Positions 34,478-48,454 of a stretch of 64,000 bases of DNA are shown piece after piece. The position numbers and the translations under genes were made by a program. The notes below the pieces were generated by a model, which searched no databases, was not told where the DNA came from, and worked only from the letters and a program-made list of their open reading frames with translations. Position 1 is the stretch's first letter, and each line of letters starts with the position of its first letter. This DNA comes from Immersiella caudata (Eukaryota; Ascomycota; Sordariomycetes; Sordariales; Lasiosphaeriaceae), in NCBI GenBank assembly GCA_030512335.1, contig JAULSU010000004.1:1054001-1118000 (forward strand). Reading direction: 5' to 3'.

Positions 34478-36224
34478 ATGTCGGCACCGCCTCCACCCGC
34501 GCGGGTTGGCATGTCGCTGTACGCGAACCTTCTCGAGTCGAATACCGACAGCTCCGTGTCGATCACCCGCGAACCGGTGCGTTTCAAGCAAGAGGAAGCT
34601 GGAGATGGCGCGCCGAAGAAGGCAATTGACCCATGTAGGTGCCCCGACGGCTCAATACTCTGGCGCGCGCGAAGTTAAATGGATCGCAGCCCTTCGCTTC
34701 CAACCGATACGTCGACCACAAGTCAAACAGCCCAACAAACCCAAGCCCTCCTTCCCCAAGGCACTTGCGCCTCCGACAGCAGCGACGGTGGTGGCCACAA
34801 CACCAACAACGATCGGCGGAGATGGTCCAACTCCAACGGGTGCTGGCCAGCAACGGAGTACACTGGCCGACTGGGCTGCTACCGAAGACGACGAGTACCT
34901 ATATGGGGGCGGCGAGAAGCGCCAGCGCGGCGGTCGCCGCAAGAAACGCAAGAAGAACGATGATGTCCCGGCCGAAACGGACTGGGACGAGCTCTACGAC
35001 CCTGCGCGCCCAACCAATGTCGAGGAATATCTGCGCAGCGAGGAGCGCATCCGCGAGGTGAGAGAGTGGAAGGAAGTTCTCTACGCGCATCGCCGCAGGA
35101 GAACACCTAGTTATGACAGCGATATGGGGAGTGACGAGGAGGAAGATAGGAGGCCAATCGGCAGTACGTATATCGCTAACCCCTGAGTTGCCCAGCTATT
35201 AACATATCCCACCAGATCAGCTTGCGCCTCACGCCTCTCTCTCCTTCGCACCACCGCCAATGTCACCTCCTAGGACCACCGTCGACGCCGATGCCGCAAC
35301 TGGCGATGACGCATACGCCCGCCGACTGGCCCTCTCAAACCAGACCTCCAACCCTCCCCCTCCACCACCCCCTGAAGCCAACCAGCCACCACCACCCCCT
35401 TTCACCGACAGCACCACCATCTCCCGTGGCCCCGTCCGCTACGAAGCCCCTGCGCCCCCAGCACCTGACCAAATGGACCTCGACTCCAACCCCTCCGACT
35501 CTGAAGTAAACTACGCCAACATCCCCGTCCCGCCCCTCCCTGCTCCCGAAGAGGACTCCTCAGAAAGCCGCTCTTCCCGCCCCGGCCAGGCCGGCTTCGC
35601 CCAACGCCTCATGGCCAAATACGGTTGGACCAAAGGAAGCGGTCTCGGCGCTGACTCCACCGGAATCACCTCCGCCCTCCGCGTACAAGTCGAAAAGCGG
35701 CGCAAGCGCCCCGATGCCAAAGGAGGCGGTTTTGCCGAGCCCGGCGGGCGCGGCAAGATCATCGGAGGGAAGCAAGGCAAGCCAACCACTGCCGAAGAAG
35801 ACGAAGGTAGTTCCAAGCACGGCAAGATGAGCAATGTGATTGTCCTTCGGAACATGCTCGAGGGGATGCCCAACCTCGAGGTAGAGATCGAAGCCGGGCT
35901 AGGCCAGGAAATCGGCGAGGAGTGCGGTGATAAGTATGGTCGTGTGGAGAGGTTATATATCGAACAGACCCAGAGGCTGGTGTTTATCAAGTTTACTGAC
36001 CAGGTCTCTGCCCTGAGAGTGAGTTTACAATTTCCCCCTTGTCCACGTTCCATCAATGGCCAACATGAGGCCGCAACGTGGCCGGCCTTGTTTCGTGTGT
36101 ACCAGGGCTAACGCAGGCAATATTGCAGGCCGTCAACGCCCTGGAGGGTCGCATATTTAACGGAAATACGATCGTTCCAAGGTTCTACGACCTAGACAAG
36201 TTTGAGAATGGGATACATAGTTAA
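34478..36224 (+). CDS. Splicing factor SPF45/RBM17 (G-patch and UHM-type RRM)
   Basis: A protein of 509 residues in four exons: 34478-34634, 34690-35163, 35216-36018 and 36129-36224. The frame closes and joins give DPSLRFQPIRRPQ, RRPIGNQLAPHA and SALR-AVNALEGR. The N-terminal KPSFPKAL and AATEDDEYLYG segments and a charged helix with DWDELYDPARPTNVEEY match SPF45/DRT111 proteins. A proline-rich stretch (about 240-275) precedes the G-patch near residues 337-381 (GFAQRLMAKYGWTKGSGLG). The C-terminal UHM/RRM (about 414-505) contains GRIF, the R-x-F signature that binds tryptophan ligand motifs in SF1 and U2AF partners, and ends in RFYDLDKF. SPF45 acts in 3' splice-site choice and has been linked to DNA repair. 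The family call is secure. Confidence 0.94.
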
Positions 36225-37017
36225 TGCCGTAGATCTTCAAAATCAACCCGGCGCGATCAACGAGACGACGTCTGCATCGTAGTTACGCACCTAAGCTAGA
36301 ACCCCTATTTTATGCTGTCTTGGTGGGTCCGACATTGATTATCGGATCGAGAATCATAACCTCAAAGTCATGCACCTTTGTCACAAATCACAAATCTTCT
36401 TCACTAGAGATTTTAACCTCGACGAATGGGCCGAACCCACCCTTATTAATTACATCTTCCAAGTTTTCATACAACAATGGAGACTAAAAAACAAATCGTG
36501 CTTAAACCCGACGCAAGCAACGGCCGAACTCCTTCCCGCCAACCATTCCAATGAGACTCGCTGACTCCATGCACAATGAAACCTCTGTCCAAGTTGCTCA
36601 ACCATTTGCATGTCCCGAAGACCCCTTCTGCCCCTCGCACCCGAATGCCGAGATCCGGTCCAAGTTCTCCACCACGTTTCCTGAACGAAGAGGCGTCGAA
36701 CGGCCGCGAAACAGATGAGTCGGATTTGAAGTGGCGAGGCGGGATTGGAAGAAAGGTTTCCGGTAAACGACAATGGCAAAGTGTTATTAAGTCTAGTGGT
36801 TCCTGTACGTAAAATGGGCGTCCATATGATGTGTGCGTGCGTGCCATCCCGAGTAAGCGGCAGCGATAACTCCAACGATTCTCCGCCTCAACAGAAAAAG
36901 GGAATGAGTGCCTGGATGGGATAAATTGACCACGATCGCAATCGCGGCCACAGTGAGATCGTCTCACATTTGCTTAGTCCAGCACCGACCACTAACCACC
37001 AATTTGCTTTGACGTCC
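36225..37017. other. Convergent intergenic region: 3' ends of SPF45 and ECM33-like
   Basis: Between two stop codons. No gene supported; short minus-strand frames show no signature. Confidence 0.55.
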
Positions 37018-38343
37018 TTACAGGAGCGCCTGAGCAAGACCAACAAGACCACCGAGTGCGAGGAGTGCGGTGTTGAGCGTGAGACCAGCGGCCGCGTCCT
37101 TCTTGGTGCTACCGCCGCCGCTGCCGCCGGAGCCAGTGCCATCACCAGTCTCCTCAGTGGCCTTATCGTTGAGGGGAATGCACTCGAACTTGCCCTGGAT
37201 CTTGCCGTTGCCACCCTGGCTGGAGGGAGCGAGGGTCTTGAACTTGTCGCAAGACTCCTTGATGTCGGCCCTGGAGGAGACGTTGAAAGCACCCTTGACA
37301 TCGTTGAGCGCGGGGAATTCAGCCCTAGTTAAGTTAGCAACAGTTTAAAGGCCGGATTATGGGTCGCAACTCACTCCTCGAAGGTACCAAACATCTTGAC
37401 AGCACCGCCAATGATCTTCAGCTCGGGGAAACCGTTGATCTTCTCAAGAGCGCTGTTGTTGGCAATGAGAAGACCACCGCCGATCTGAGTGAGCTTGGGG
37501 AGCGAGACGTTGGTAAGGAAAGCGTTTCCGACGAAGGAAATGTCGCCAGACTGGGTGCGGGTGAGGTTGGGGGCAGAGAACGACTGGAAGCTGTTGGAAT
37601 CGAAGCGGGCGGAGCCGTTAACGACGGCAAGCGAGGGCACCGAGATGCTCGAGACGTTGGCGATCGTCATGTTGGCAATCCACTTCAGGTTAGGCATAGA
37701 CACAACCAAGTCCTGTCCGTTGGCCTGGATGTTGAGGCGGTTGCTCAGGTTGCCGAGCTGGGTGCTGAATTCAACCAGGCGACGGTTGTTGTTGATGTCC
37801 ATGTTGGTCACGCTCGCGAGATCAATACCGTCGAGGCTGCTCAGGAAAGTGTCGCTGATGATGACCTCCTCGGCCTCAGTCAAGCCCGGGGGACCAATGC
37901 TAGCGGTGTCCAGAGCGTTGATAGTTTGCCAGTTGAGCGACTTGACTCTTGTGAGGCTCGGGAGAACCAAAGACGAGAGACGTGTTACATTCAGCATGGT
38001 GAAGGCTCCGCCAACGATTGTGAGATCGTTGCTCTTGAAGGACTCCAGAACACGGTTGTCCAGAATCTTGAGATCACCAGTAATTTGAGTGGGTCCGGAG
38101 ATATCGATCGAGGCACCAGCAAGAGGGGCAATCAACACGGAGCCCCGAACTGTCTTACAGCCTGCAAGACCCGTGGCATCGGCCTGGCTGTTGATGGTGG
38201 TCGTGGAGACGGTGCATGTGGCGGTTTGGGCTAGAATCGTTACCGTTAGTCTTCAACCCCAAGAAAATCGCCCGTTGGACAAGCTACTTACCGGAAACCG
38301 ACCCAATTGCCGCAAGGGCGGGAAGAAGAAGTTTGGCGATCAT
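37018..38343 (-). CDS. Ecm33-like GPI-anchored cell-wall protein
   Basis: A protein of 404 residues in three exons (38343-38292, 38230-37375 and 37324-37018). The first exon encodes only a signal peptide (MIAKLLLPALAAIGSVS), and the mature chain begins near QTATCTVS. The body is a leucine-rich, receptor-L-domain-like repeat protein (ITGDLKILDNRVLESF, LSSLDGIDLASVTNMD, ISVPSLAVVNGSARF, LTQIGGGLLIANNSALE), with many N-x-S/T sites. The C-terminus has a Gly/Ser spacer (GTGSGGSGGS), a plausible omega site and a hydrophobic tail ending GGLVGLAQALL, the GPI attachment signal. Ecm33/Sps2 proteins support cell-wall assembly and morphogenesis; deletion in several fungi affects wall integrity. It lies downstream of an unusually long region without genes. 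Confidence 0.93.
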
Positions 38344-41300
38344 TTTGAGACTGCTGAAGAGTCAATTAGCACACGTTGGAGACGAATCTCTGAGTGGCAA
38401 GAGTGTCGCAAGTGGCAGGCGAGCTCTCAAAGTGCTGGAATAAGAGGTAGTGTCGCTGGGAATATCGAATGGGAAACGCGAATGCAGTAAAATATCTACA
38501 ATATGGAGGATCCCCTCGAAGCCGGTCCAAAAAGCGGATGGTTGGTTCTCAAGCTGGATGTTGTCGAAGTCGAAGACGCAGAGTGCTGTGCGAGAAACTT
38601 GGCGCGAGGCCTAGGGAGAAGACTGGCGAGCACTTTCTTGTCCTTCGTCTATCCCTAACTTCCCAGAATCTCGAGTCGATGGTGTTGTCACGGGTTGTTG
38701 ATCCTTGGAAGGCAGTTACCGCACCGTGATTCCGTGTTGGGCTACAAAAATCGGAAAGAGCCAGCCCCCCCACTGTTGATGATGGGGCGGATTCGTTCGC
38801 AACTTCCAGGAAGAAGTCCGGGGTCCTTCCAAAGGGGAGAACCAAATCGGTGATGTCAAGAGAGCTGCGACCTGCCACTTCTGCGAACCAATTGTCAAAT
38901 ACCAACGCACCTGTTGTCTTCAAATATCGTGGCTGGGATTCGGGAATGGCGCTTCCGCTGCCTCTTGATTTCTGCAGGTGGCGACGCGACTCGGGTCGGC
39001 TGGAATTAGGATCGTCTCCTGATGCTGAAAATCGTGGATGCTGAGGTAGGTGTTTTGTGAGTCCTCCCTTCCGAATCACCGGCTCTGAAATATGGACAGT
39101 AACGAATGAATCGAACCGAAACAAGAAGAGGGACAGAGAAAGATGATGTAAAACGGGAAGGAGAATAGTGTGGCTTGAGGGAGAGGCCCAAGAAGAGAGA
39201 AAAGTCCAGCGGGAACCCGCCCAACGAAGGGGTAATTGGCAGCAAATCTGCCAGGGGGGGCTAGTTCCACTACGGTCACGCCCATCAGGTGAAAGCTTGG
39301 GTGGGGTGTTGTCAGGCACGCGAAAAGATGGTGGTGTGGAACGATGGACGTTCACTGGTTCGGCTTCTGCCCGCATCATCTTTGGACCAGGGGCCCGTTG
39401 CTTCATCACCGCAAATGCTCCACGGCTTGGCAGGAGTCGAGTTTCAATGGAGAATGGCCTCGGTCGCCACTCAAGCCCTCCTCCACTCTTTGGATTGCGG
39501 TGCAACAACAAATACGAACTCTCAGACAGATCAACTGAGGACTGATTTCGAGATGACTTCACCGCCTTGGTGTTTGTTTGCCCACAGGAGCTGTCGTTGC
39601 GTGCAACGGGCACGCCCACGAGCTATTTCTCCCTCTGCCTATTTCGAGCAATAGCATGATAACGAGGTCACCCCAGGGCGTGGATCTAGTGAGACGCGGA
39701 CGCGCAAAACTTGATGGCAGCCAGCAGATTTCACGCGGCCAGGAATCTTGAATTCACCCGGTAGGTGCTGCCCTGGAAGCAGTCAGGGTGTTCCATGGAA
39801 CTTGACCCAACTTCCCAGCTTGGCTGCGATGGCATTTGCTAGGCCTGATCCGTCTCGAACCAGCCTGTAGGGTGCTCTAAGTTGCATCGCGGAATCTTGC
39901 TGGCGAGATTGCACGTTTTCTCGGCTGTAGGGAGTTGCCCGTGTTCGCCTTTCAATCAACTCGAGTCCCATCTTGAAGAGTCCTTTCAATTGCGGCAAGC
40001 GGCAGTCTCGTGGAATTCGGGAGGTTGGCTCCCAGATCGACACCTCTTTCAAGACGCCAGCCACGCCACATATTTCCCAGCAATAAGCCGCCAGACTGCG
40101 TTATCTTCAAGTCCCATGCATCCCGCCGCCCAATCGCTCTCCGAATGAGCAGTCCTCGCACGGTGCGGATTGGGATGACAGCCCGCAGACCCGAGCGACT
40201 CCTAGTACCACGTCCACTTTTCAGCTGTGGTCGACTGGGCGGACCCACGCCACACACTGGACCATCGATCCAGAACGCCTCGGCACAGACGGGTGCGAGT
40301 GTGCATCGGGTGTGTCTATGACGCACACAGCAGGGCGCTCTGCATTACCGTCCTTCCTAGGCAAAGATGGAAAGCCCTAGCACATCAATGCTGTCTGTCG
40401 GCTTGGGCACAACCCAAGCAAAACACTACGGAAAGAGAAAACGAGTTTTTGATATTGTCGAGGATGCAGGATTTACCTACGCCTTTCGTTGAGACCTTGG
40501 ATAAGGCGAGGCAGGCTTACGAGGCCTCGTTCTTCTTGATAGGTCGGAGCCATCGATACGACGCCGGTTGCATGCACCAACACAAGCATTGACCAATCTC
40601 AGCGAATCTCACAGCAGCGGCCGACCCCCTACCGCCGAAACATCCCAATCGCCAATCGCGATCTGCATGCGACATGGCAGCGGACTCTCTTCACCGTCCA
40701 AGTCATCGTGCAGCTCTGTCGGTCGGGGAACTGGGGGGAATAACAACTTTTCACAGTTGCTAATGAAGTCGAATTTCTATGCCCACACCTGGTCTCAAGT
40801 CGGTCACCGGACTTGGAGCTAGCGGTCGCCTCGTTGGACGTTTCTGTCACTGACACAGACTGCCAGGCAGTGTCCGGGCTGTATTGAAACGGGTGGTAGC
40901 TAACACCCCCGCCCTCCGACGAAGTTTGTTGACCAGAGGTTCGGGCCCGTCCTGCACGACATGGCAGAAGATGTTTGTTTCTCATTTTCGTCACTCAGCC
41001 TACCAGAAGCGGTTGTAGAGACAATGCGCTCGTGAGCCTCAGGTTGCCATCAGTTGTCAACTTTAACCTGTGGAACGAGGGTTACATCACACTTGCTCGA
41101 TGGAAACCGTCCCACAGAGCAACGAGCTACAAGCTACAGCAGATCCGGGTCCGAACGGCCGCAGAGCACGCAGCTTGTGGCCTCGGGTGGAGAAGGATTC
41201 GCATGGTAACCTTAAGTCCGCGTCAACGGCGCGCGAACTACAGTCTGCCATCCCTCCATTTTGTGATGTTTGCTAAACATGCTGTTGTGTTTCATGTAGA

Positions 41301-42793
41301 ACATTCTGTCTGCGACAACGTGTGTATCAGGACACCAGAACACCGGTTTGGCTCGGCTCTACTGCTCATACACCCAGCTGCTTCTTCTGCCGATCGCGGC
41401 AATCTTCTCTGCATAACATCAGTGCATCGCAGGAGCGAGCAGAAGAGGCGCACGCCCAAGCGTCTGTTTCAACTCTGGAAGGCAGCGGCGCAACAGGGCG
41501 TGCCAACCCGGATCAGTTGTTTACGATATATCAACAGATCGATCAGTAGCCGCGTGGCCACAAAGAAAAGTAAAATCAAGCATGAGCCTAAATGCCGTTC
41601 CGCCTTGACAGCAGAGAAAACACGCATCATCATGCATTCTGCCATTGCATCTGCCGGAGAAAACCTTGCATCGTCTCTTTTACCAGGCCACATGGCACAC
41701 GGGGTCAAGTTCGGCGCGCCTGAAGCCGTGAAACGAAAGGAGCCATGGCACGCTCTGTTTCCAGGCTTTCCAGGCAATGGGGAATGTCTTCAAGCAACAG
41801 AGGGTATTTTTGCATTTGCTACGATGACGTATGCAATGCGGCCTCGTGGGACTGGCCGTAACTCGCCTTATTTTCAGATCGGCTTGAGGGCATACTTCGG
41901 AATGGCTTGATGACGTATCAACGAAAAAGGGTTGGCCCCGCAAAGCAACTGTGGCGCAAAGCCAAGTTGCAGTGACATCGAAGAGCGAGCTACAGCAACC
42001 ATTCACTGAAAACACCCTTATCAAAATCCCAGGATGAATACATGGCCATCAGTTGTCCTAGATGCTATATACAGTGAGCCTCAACCGGCCACTTTCGCCC
42101 ATCATGCAGAAGAAGCCTCCCTCCACTCGGGAGCTGCCCACCGGGTGTACCCAGTTGGCTGGATACCGGCAGGCCGGTTTCTCGCCTTCTTATTGACTGG
42201 ATCTCTCCGATGGTGCATAAAAGAATCTGTGATTTCCCCAGATTTTTCTACTCTAGACGCCTGATCGTCGTCGGAAGCACACATCGTCCTGGGGCGTGAG
42301 TGGACGAGGCGGGTAGGTTCCAAGGCAGAGTAGATGTGTCGGCAGTGGGAGGAGGGTGGGCGGTTTATTGATCCGCGCTTCTTCGGAGGCGCGATGACTT
42401 GTATGGGTGCGTTTGAACGTTCAGCTTGGTCTGGATAGAAGAGTGGTACCGCCGACTGTTTAGATCGCCATTGGTCGGAGGTGAGTCAATAAGTCAGACC
42501 AGTGCTTCGTGAGGGCTATTTAAAGCTCCGCTGGGCAATCACGGCCACAACAGCAACACTGATGCGGAATTTCCCGATAGCGAGGCGTGTTGCCTTGATG
42601 GAAACATACGCGGGTTTAAGCGTCTCCCTGGATTTATTGTACACGCGAGGAGAACCGGCCCGAGGGGTTCATAGAAGTAGGATCTGACCCGAAAAGAGAA
42701 GTGCCCTGCTCGGCGCCCTCCATCACAACATGCCCACCGAATGTCGTGCCAACCCCCTCTCCCCTTACATAACTGCCGTTTACACCAAACATC
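38344..42793. other. 4.45-kb gene-poor region between ECM33-like and DNA glycosylase genes
   Basis: It holds the ECM33-like promoter, probably with a long leader, and the glycosylase 3' flank. Two long frames are present (minus 38549-39619 with 356 codons and plus 40975-41910 with 311 codons), but both have noise-like composition and no family match that I recognise. I do not call them genes. Confidence 0.5.
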
Positions 42794-44056
42794 TCACTCC
42801 ATCGTGCTAACATCTGTCTCCTCAACCCTCCACATATACCACATAAATAGACTCCTGTACGGCCTAAACCGCTCGCTAATCTCTTCCATCTCCTTCTCAC
42901 TCATATACTTCCACTTCCCCCCTTTCGCCTTCAATTTGGCCACATCCTTCCCCACAAACGCGGCCATACCCCGCTGCACGCCTAGATCCCCCAGTGAGAA
43001 AACATCCATCCTCTTCAAGGCAAAGCACGCAAACATCTCGACGCTCCATTTCCCCAACCCTCGCACGGCGGTGAGTTTCTCGAGAATTTCCTCGTAGGGA
43101 GCGGAAGAGAGGAGGGTCGCCGAGAGTGTGCCTGAGGCGAAGTGCTCGGCTAGACCAAGGATGTATTCTGCTTTGCGCTGGGAGAGACCAGCGGTGCGAA
43201 GGGTTTCGAATGGGGTGGAGAGGACTTGGGAAGGAAGTGGAAAGCGATGGGGGGTGGTGGTCAAGAGGTCATCAGGGGTTTGGGTAGATTCGGAGGGGGA
43301 GGGGTTGAAGAGGGCGATGAAGCGGGCTTTGATGGATTTGGCGGCGGCGCCGGAGACTTGTTGAGAGATGATGCTGCTGACGAGGGCTTCGAAGGGGTCA
43401 ATTTCCTCGGCGAGGCCGTCGGGGGAGAAGAGGCGACAGGGATGTTTGTCGATGAGGGGTTTCATGCGCGGGTCGACGTTGATGAGGTGGGCGCAGGCTT
43501 CTTCGAGAAGGTTCGCCGTGGTGGCTTTGACACGGGGAAGCTTGGAAGGGGAGACGGCATCGAGGGATTGGGGGGCGACAACGCGGGATGTCTGAGGGGA
43601 GAATAAGGGGGCGTTGGTCCGGTTCGGGTCGGCCAGGCGGTTGACGGTCGGAAGTTTGGGTTTCGCAAGGCCGTTTGTTTGGAGAGTCTCGGAAATGAGA
43701 CCAACGGCTGCCGGTGTGGGTGTCTCGGGGACGGCGTTGGCCTTACGGACACGGCGCCGTGGTGGAGTCGATGGAGTTTCGCCTCGAGGCGCCAACTCCG
43801 CGTCCTCCGGCGCCGCTTTCCGTTTGCGAGTAATCCTTGGCTTCGGAGGCGCTGGTCCTGGCGCTTTTGCGACCTCAGAAACGGCACTCAACCGTGCAGA
43901 CCTTCGGGTTACCATTTTTCTGACTTGATGGAACAGAAGAGGGGGGAATCCTGAGTTGGCTGATAGAGATCTAACGGCTTGGCTTGTTTGGTAGAGAGTT
44001 GGAAAGTGGCGCAAAGCGTTGTGAGCAAAGATGTATGTCGTATGTGGACCAAGCAT
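42794..44056 (-). CDS. DNA-3-methyladenine glycosylase, MAG1/AlkA family
   Basis: A single exon; 420 residues from the first ATG (44056), or 373 from the internal ATG at 43915 (MVTRRSARLS). The HhH-GPD fold is clear: EALVSSIISQQVSGAAAKSI, then the helix-hairpin-helix VRGLGKWSVEMF, then FSLGDLGVQRG, whose aspartate is the catalytic residue of the AlkA/Mag1 group. The enzyme removes alkylated bases such as 3-methyladenine from DNA, starting base-excision repair. Residues about 50-170 are basic and Pro-rich, as in nuclear fungal homologues. The 47 residues before the second ATG contain no Asp or Glu and several Arg/His/Ser, like a mitochondrial presequence, so two isoforms may exist. The family assignment is secure; the start is the uncertain part. 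Confidence 0.92.
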   Translation of the reverse strand: MLGPHTTYIFAHNALRHFPTLYQTSQAVRSLSANSGFPPLLFHQVRKMVTRRSARLSAVSEVAKAPGPAPPKPRITRKRKAAPEDAELAPRGETPSTPPRRRVRKANAVPETPTPAAVGLISETLQTNGLAKPKLPTVNRLADPNRTNAPLFSPQTSRVVAPQSLDAVSPSKLPRVKATTANLLEEACAHLINVDPRMKPLIDKHPCRLFSPDGLAEEIDPFEALVSSIISQQVSGAAAKSIKARFIALFNPSPSESTQTPDDLLTTTPHRFPLPSQVLSTPFETLRTAGLSQRKAEYILGLAEHFASGTLSATLLSSAPYEEILEKLTAVRGLGKWSVEMFACFALKRMDVFSLGDLGVQRGMAAFVGKDVAKLKAKGGKWKYMSEKEMEEISERFRPYRSLFMWYMWRVEETDVSTME

Positions 44057-45863
44057 GGGCAGAAATGGAAGTTGTGGTGTTGAGCATCGAATGCACGATT
44101 TCAGACCGGGTTCAGAGGGGGCAATTGATTGTTCAACGTGTCGTTCATAGAGGGGTAAATGTAAAACAACGGGGTATCGCAGCTAGGCAAGACGATTGAA
44201 TGGTTCTGAAGAGCAACGGAACGCTTAAAGGAACAAACAGAAAGGGGAACTACGAGCAGTTCGACGCGAGGGGCACCCGCAGCTTATGAAACGCGCGCCC
44301 TTTGCGATGTCATCGCGCTGTTGTCGCCGGCTCACGTGCTCGGAGGTAAACGCTCAGATAATTCCGAGGCCACCACTTCACCTTCCAAATATTGAGGGAG
44401 CCCGCGTCGAGGCGACAGATGGGAACCCGTGCCAAGACCCGGAAAGCGAATGAAGGCTCCAAGACGGCATTTGTTGGCTGAAATTGGACAGCGGACAGGC
44501 TAATCTTCCAGAACTGGATCCTCGACATTGAGAAGCGTGAGGTTGCAGCGCGAAACCTCGACTGCCCTGTTTGCATGCTGGAGGATGCGGGAATCCTTTT
44601 ACATGGCTCTGCCTGCGGTGATAATAAGTGAGCCCACCAGACGCAGCATCCTTTGGATGGCAGACCGGACAGGATGCGTATGCACAGTATTATTAGCACA
44701 AATCTGTCCACTCGCTGTGGCAGTGGGATGAGATGGACGCTGACGGCTGACAAAAATTACGCGGCTGCGACACCCGACTGCTGACGACGGGGTTTTGTGG
44801 ACAAAGAGAATCCTCTGAATGTGTGTACTATGTGTCCTAAAGGAGGTGAAAAAAAATTCGATTTTTCATCAATTGCGAGGGCGGCACAATACCGAACTCG
44901 CATTTCCATCTGAGGCTCGACGGACCGGGCCTTGACAAAAGCTAAGCTCAATAGTCTTGCAACACTGTGAGGATACCCCACGTGTTGCATAACGGCCAAC
45001 GAAAATCCGGGAAAGGACACTGGTCTCGGCCCATTGGATGGCGAAATTGCTCAACATCAATGCGATGGACCCCTTTTGGGAGACGCAACCTGAGGTCCCA
45101 CGAAACGTCAGTGCTCGTTCACAAGCATTCGTATAGAGATCTCCAAGTAGAACCATCAGGCTTGCGCGAGAACTTGATAAGCCTGAACTTCACTAAAGTC
45201 TTGGTTGCTGCACACGGGCCGTTGCCAACCTCCTCGGCTGCTCGCTTTCGTGAATGCACGAAATCTCGATGGCCCTTCTGAACAGATTACCGTGGCCAGG
45301 ATGCGGTCGCTAAGGGTGGGTCCAGTTGACCCCCAATTCCCGCTGCCCCTGGCCTGTGGCCCATCCCTCTCAGGCTAGACCCCGAAAGGCGACCTACGCT
45401 TCTTCCCTACGGCGCTCCTGTCCACCTGCAGTCTGGCCTGGCCCGAATTATTGCACATTGGCTTGCAGACGACCTGAAAGCCGTCAGTCAGCTCCCGTCA
45501 CTCCTTCAACCACCGAACCCGAACCTCCGGACAGAGGACGCGACGACCAAAAACGGTGCATTGATGACGGATTAGAGGACAACTGAACCCTCCATCCCCC
45601 GCGAGCTCCCGAATCGCAAGAGACGACCGCGCATTCCTTGGGGATTCGGCATCAATTAGAGCGTCAAGGAGCAAGGCGCCACACGAAAATTCTCGCGTCC
45701 AGTTCGTGCCCCGTGGTACGCCCCGAAACCCTCCACGGACCCCTCTCGAGTGCCGCCGATCGCATCGCGACGAGGAACAGGTCGCAGCGAAGGCTTTGCC
45801 TTGCACCAGCCGCATCATCGACGGTCTGGGGTGGTGTGCTGAGGGCCACCCGGAGAGCTCGAA
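44057..45863. other. Divergent intergenic region: DNA glycosylase / ANP1
   Basis: 1.8 kb with two promoters. The only visible structure is a weak AT-rich inverted repeat near 44847-44868 (TGAAAAA...TTTTTCA). No coding region supported. Confidence 0.55.
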
Positions 45864-47352
<1,489 letters not shown>

Positions 47353-48454
47353 TTCCGCGTTGACGCCCTCGCTTACGAATCGCCCTAAACTTCCCTTTAA
47401 CATGCATTGGGGCTTTCTTTGTCGTTTCTACATAAACCGGAGTGCTGCGCAGGAGACAACGCAGTCCGATTGTACGAAAGCCCACGATACACATACCAGA
47501 TCATCGATGGTTCGCCACTTGAGATACTCGGCGTTTGGGGGAATGGGATGGGGTTCTGTTTCTCTTTTCATTGCGCCTTCAAGCATGTCGTTCACACTCA
47601 CCATCCACCATCTCCCAAGGATACCAAAACCCTTGCTACCATATAAACTTCATTCTACATCGCTTTGGTATCCATTCTTACAACACCGTCTACCTGAAGG
47701 TGAGCCTTCGGGCCGCTCGCTCAAAGTCCCCCGGGTTCTTGAAACGGGTGACGGGCCGAGGCAGCTTTGGTGCTCTCCCAGTCAACAGGATTGGGTTTGG
47801 ACATTGGCTTTCTCAGTCTCCAAGCCGCTGGAAGTTGGAACCAAACAGGGATAACAAAGTCTCTGTACTGGATGTTTTGAGCAGCATTCTTTTTGTTGGG
47901 CTCCACAACAGTGTGAGCTCGCGGACGGGCGGTTGCTTGGTTGTGCTTGGGAATAGAGAAATGTGGCCGTCTTGAGACAGGAGCTGGGGTACCGGCCAGG
48001 GGCTTTTTCATACCGGCGTGGCGGTTGGTTTTCTTGTCATTCTAGCAAATACTTTGGAGGGTGTGTGGGATCGGAAAGAGTAAGAGTAATATATACACTA
48101 TTTTGTCGTTGCTTGGGGTTGCATATCAAATTAGAACCTGAATTGTCTGCTGTCGGATGCATGTCTAAGCACAAAAGTCTTGTCGATACATGAGAGCCTG
48201 AACGTTGAAACGTTGGTCTAGAACCAGCCACAGCACGCTGTGCAAGCAAATGGGTGAGTGGCCTTGGGTTGACCGATGAAAGGCCTAGGGTCTAGTCTAT
48301 GTATATACACATCGTTCTCTGCTAGTGTCGTGACGGCAGCGACCCCCCCTGAAAAACTGATATTCACGTTTCGTGTACAGCCCCCTTAACAATACAGCGG
48401 CGCTTCAGCCAGGATGGTGTTTTTGCTTTCTCCGTTCCCACCGAATGCCGCCCC
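47353..48454. other. Convergent intergenic region: 3' ends of ANP1 and QCR7
   Basis: 1.1 kb between two stop codons. No coding region or RNA gene recognised. Confidence 0.55.

Noticed and set aside
38549..39619. 356-codon minus-strand frame upstream of the ECM33-like gene
   Set aside because: No domain, no codon bias like the neighbours, and it lies where a promoter or leader is expected; kept only as part of the gap observation.
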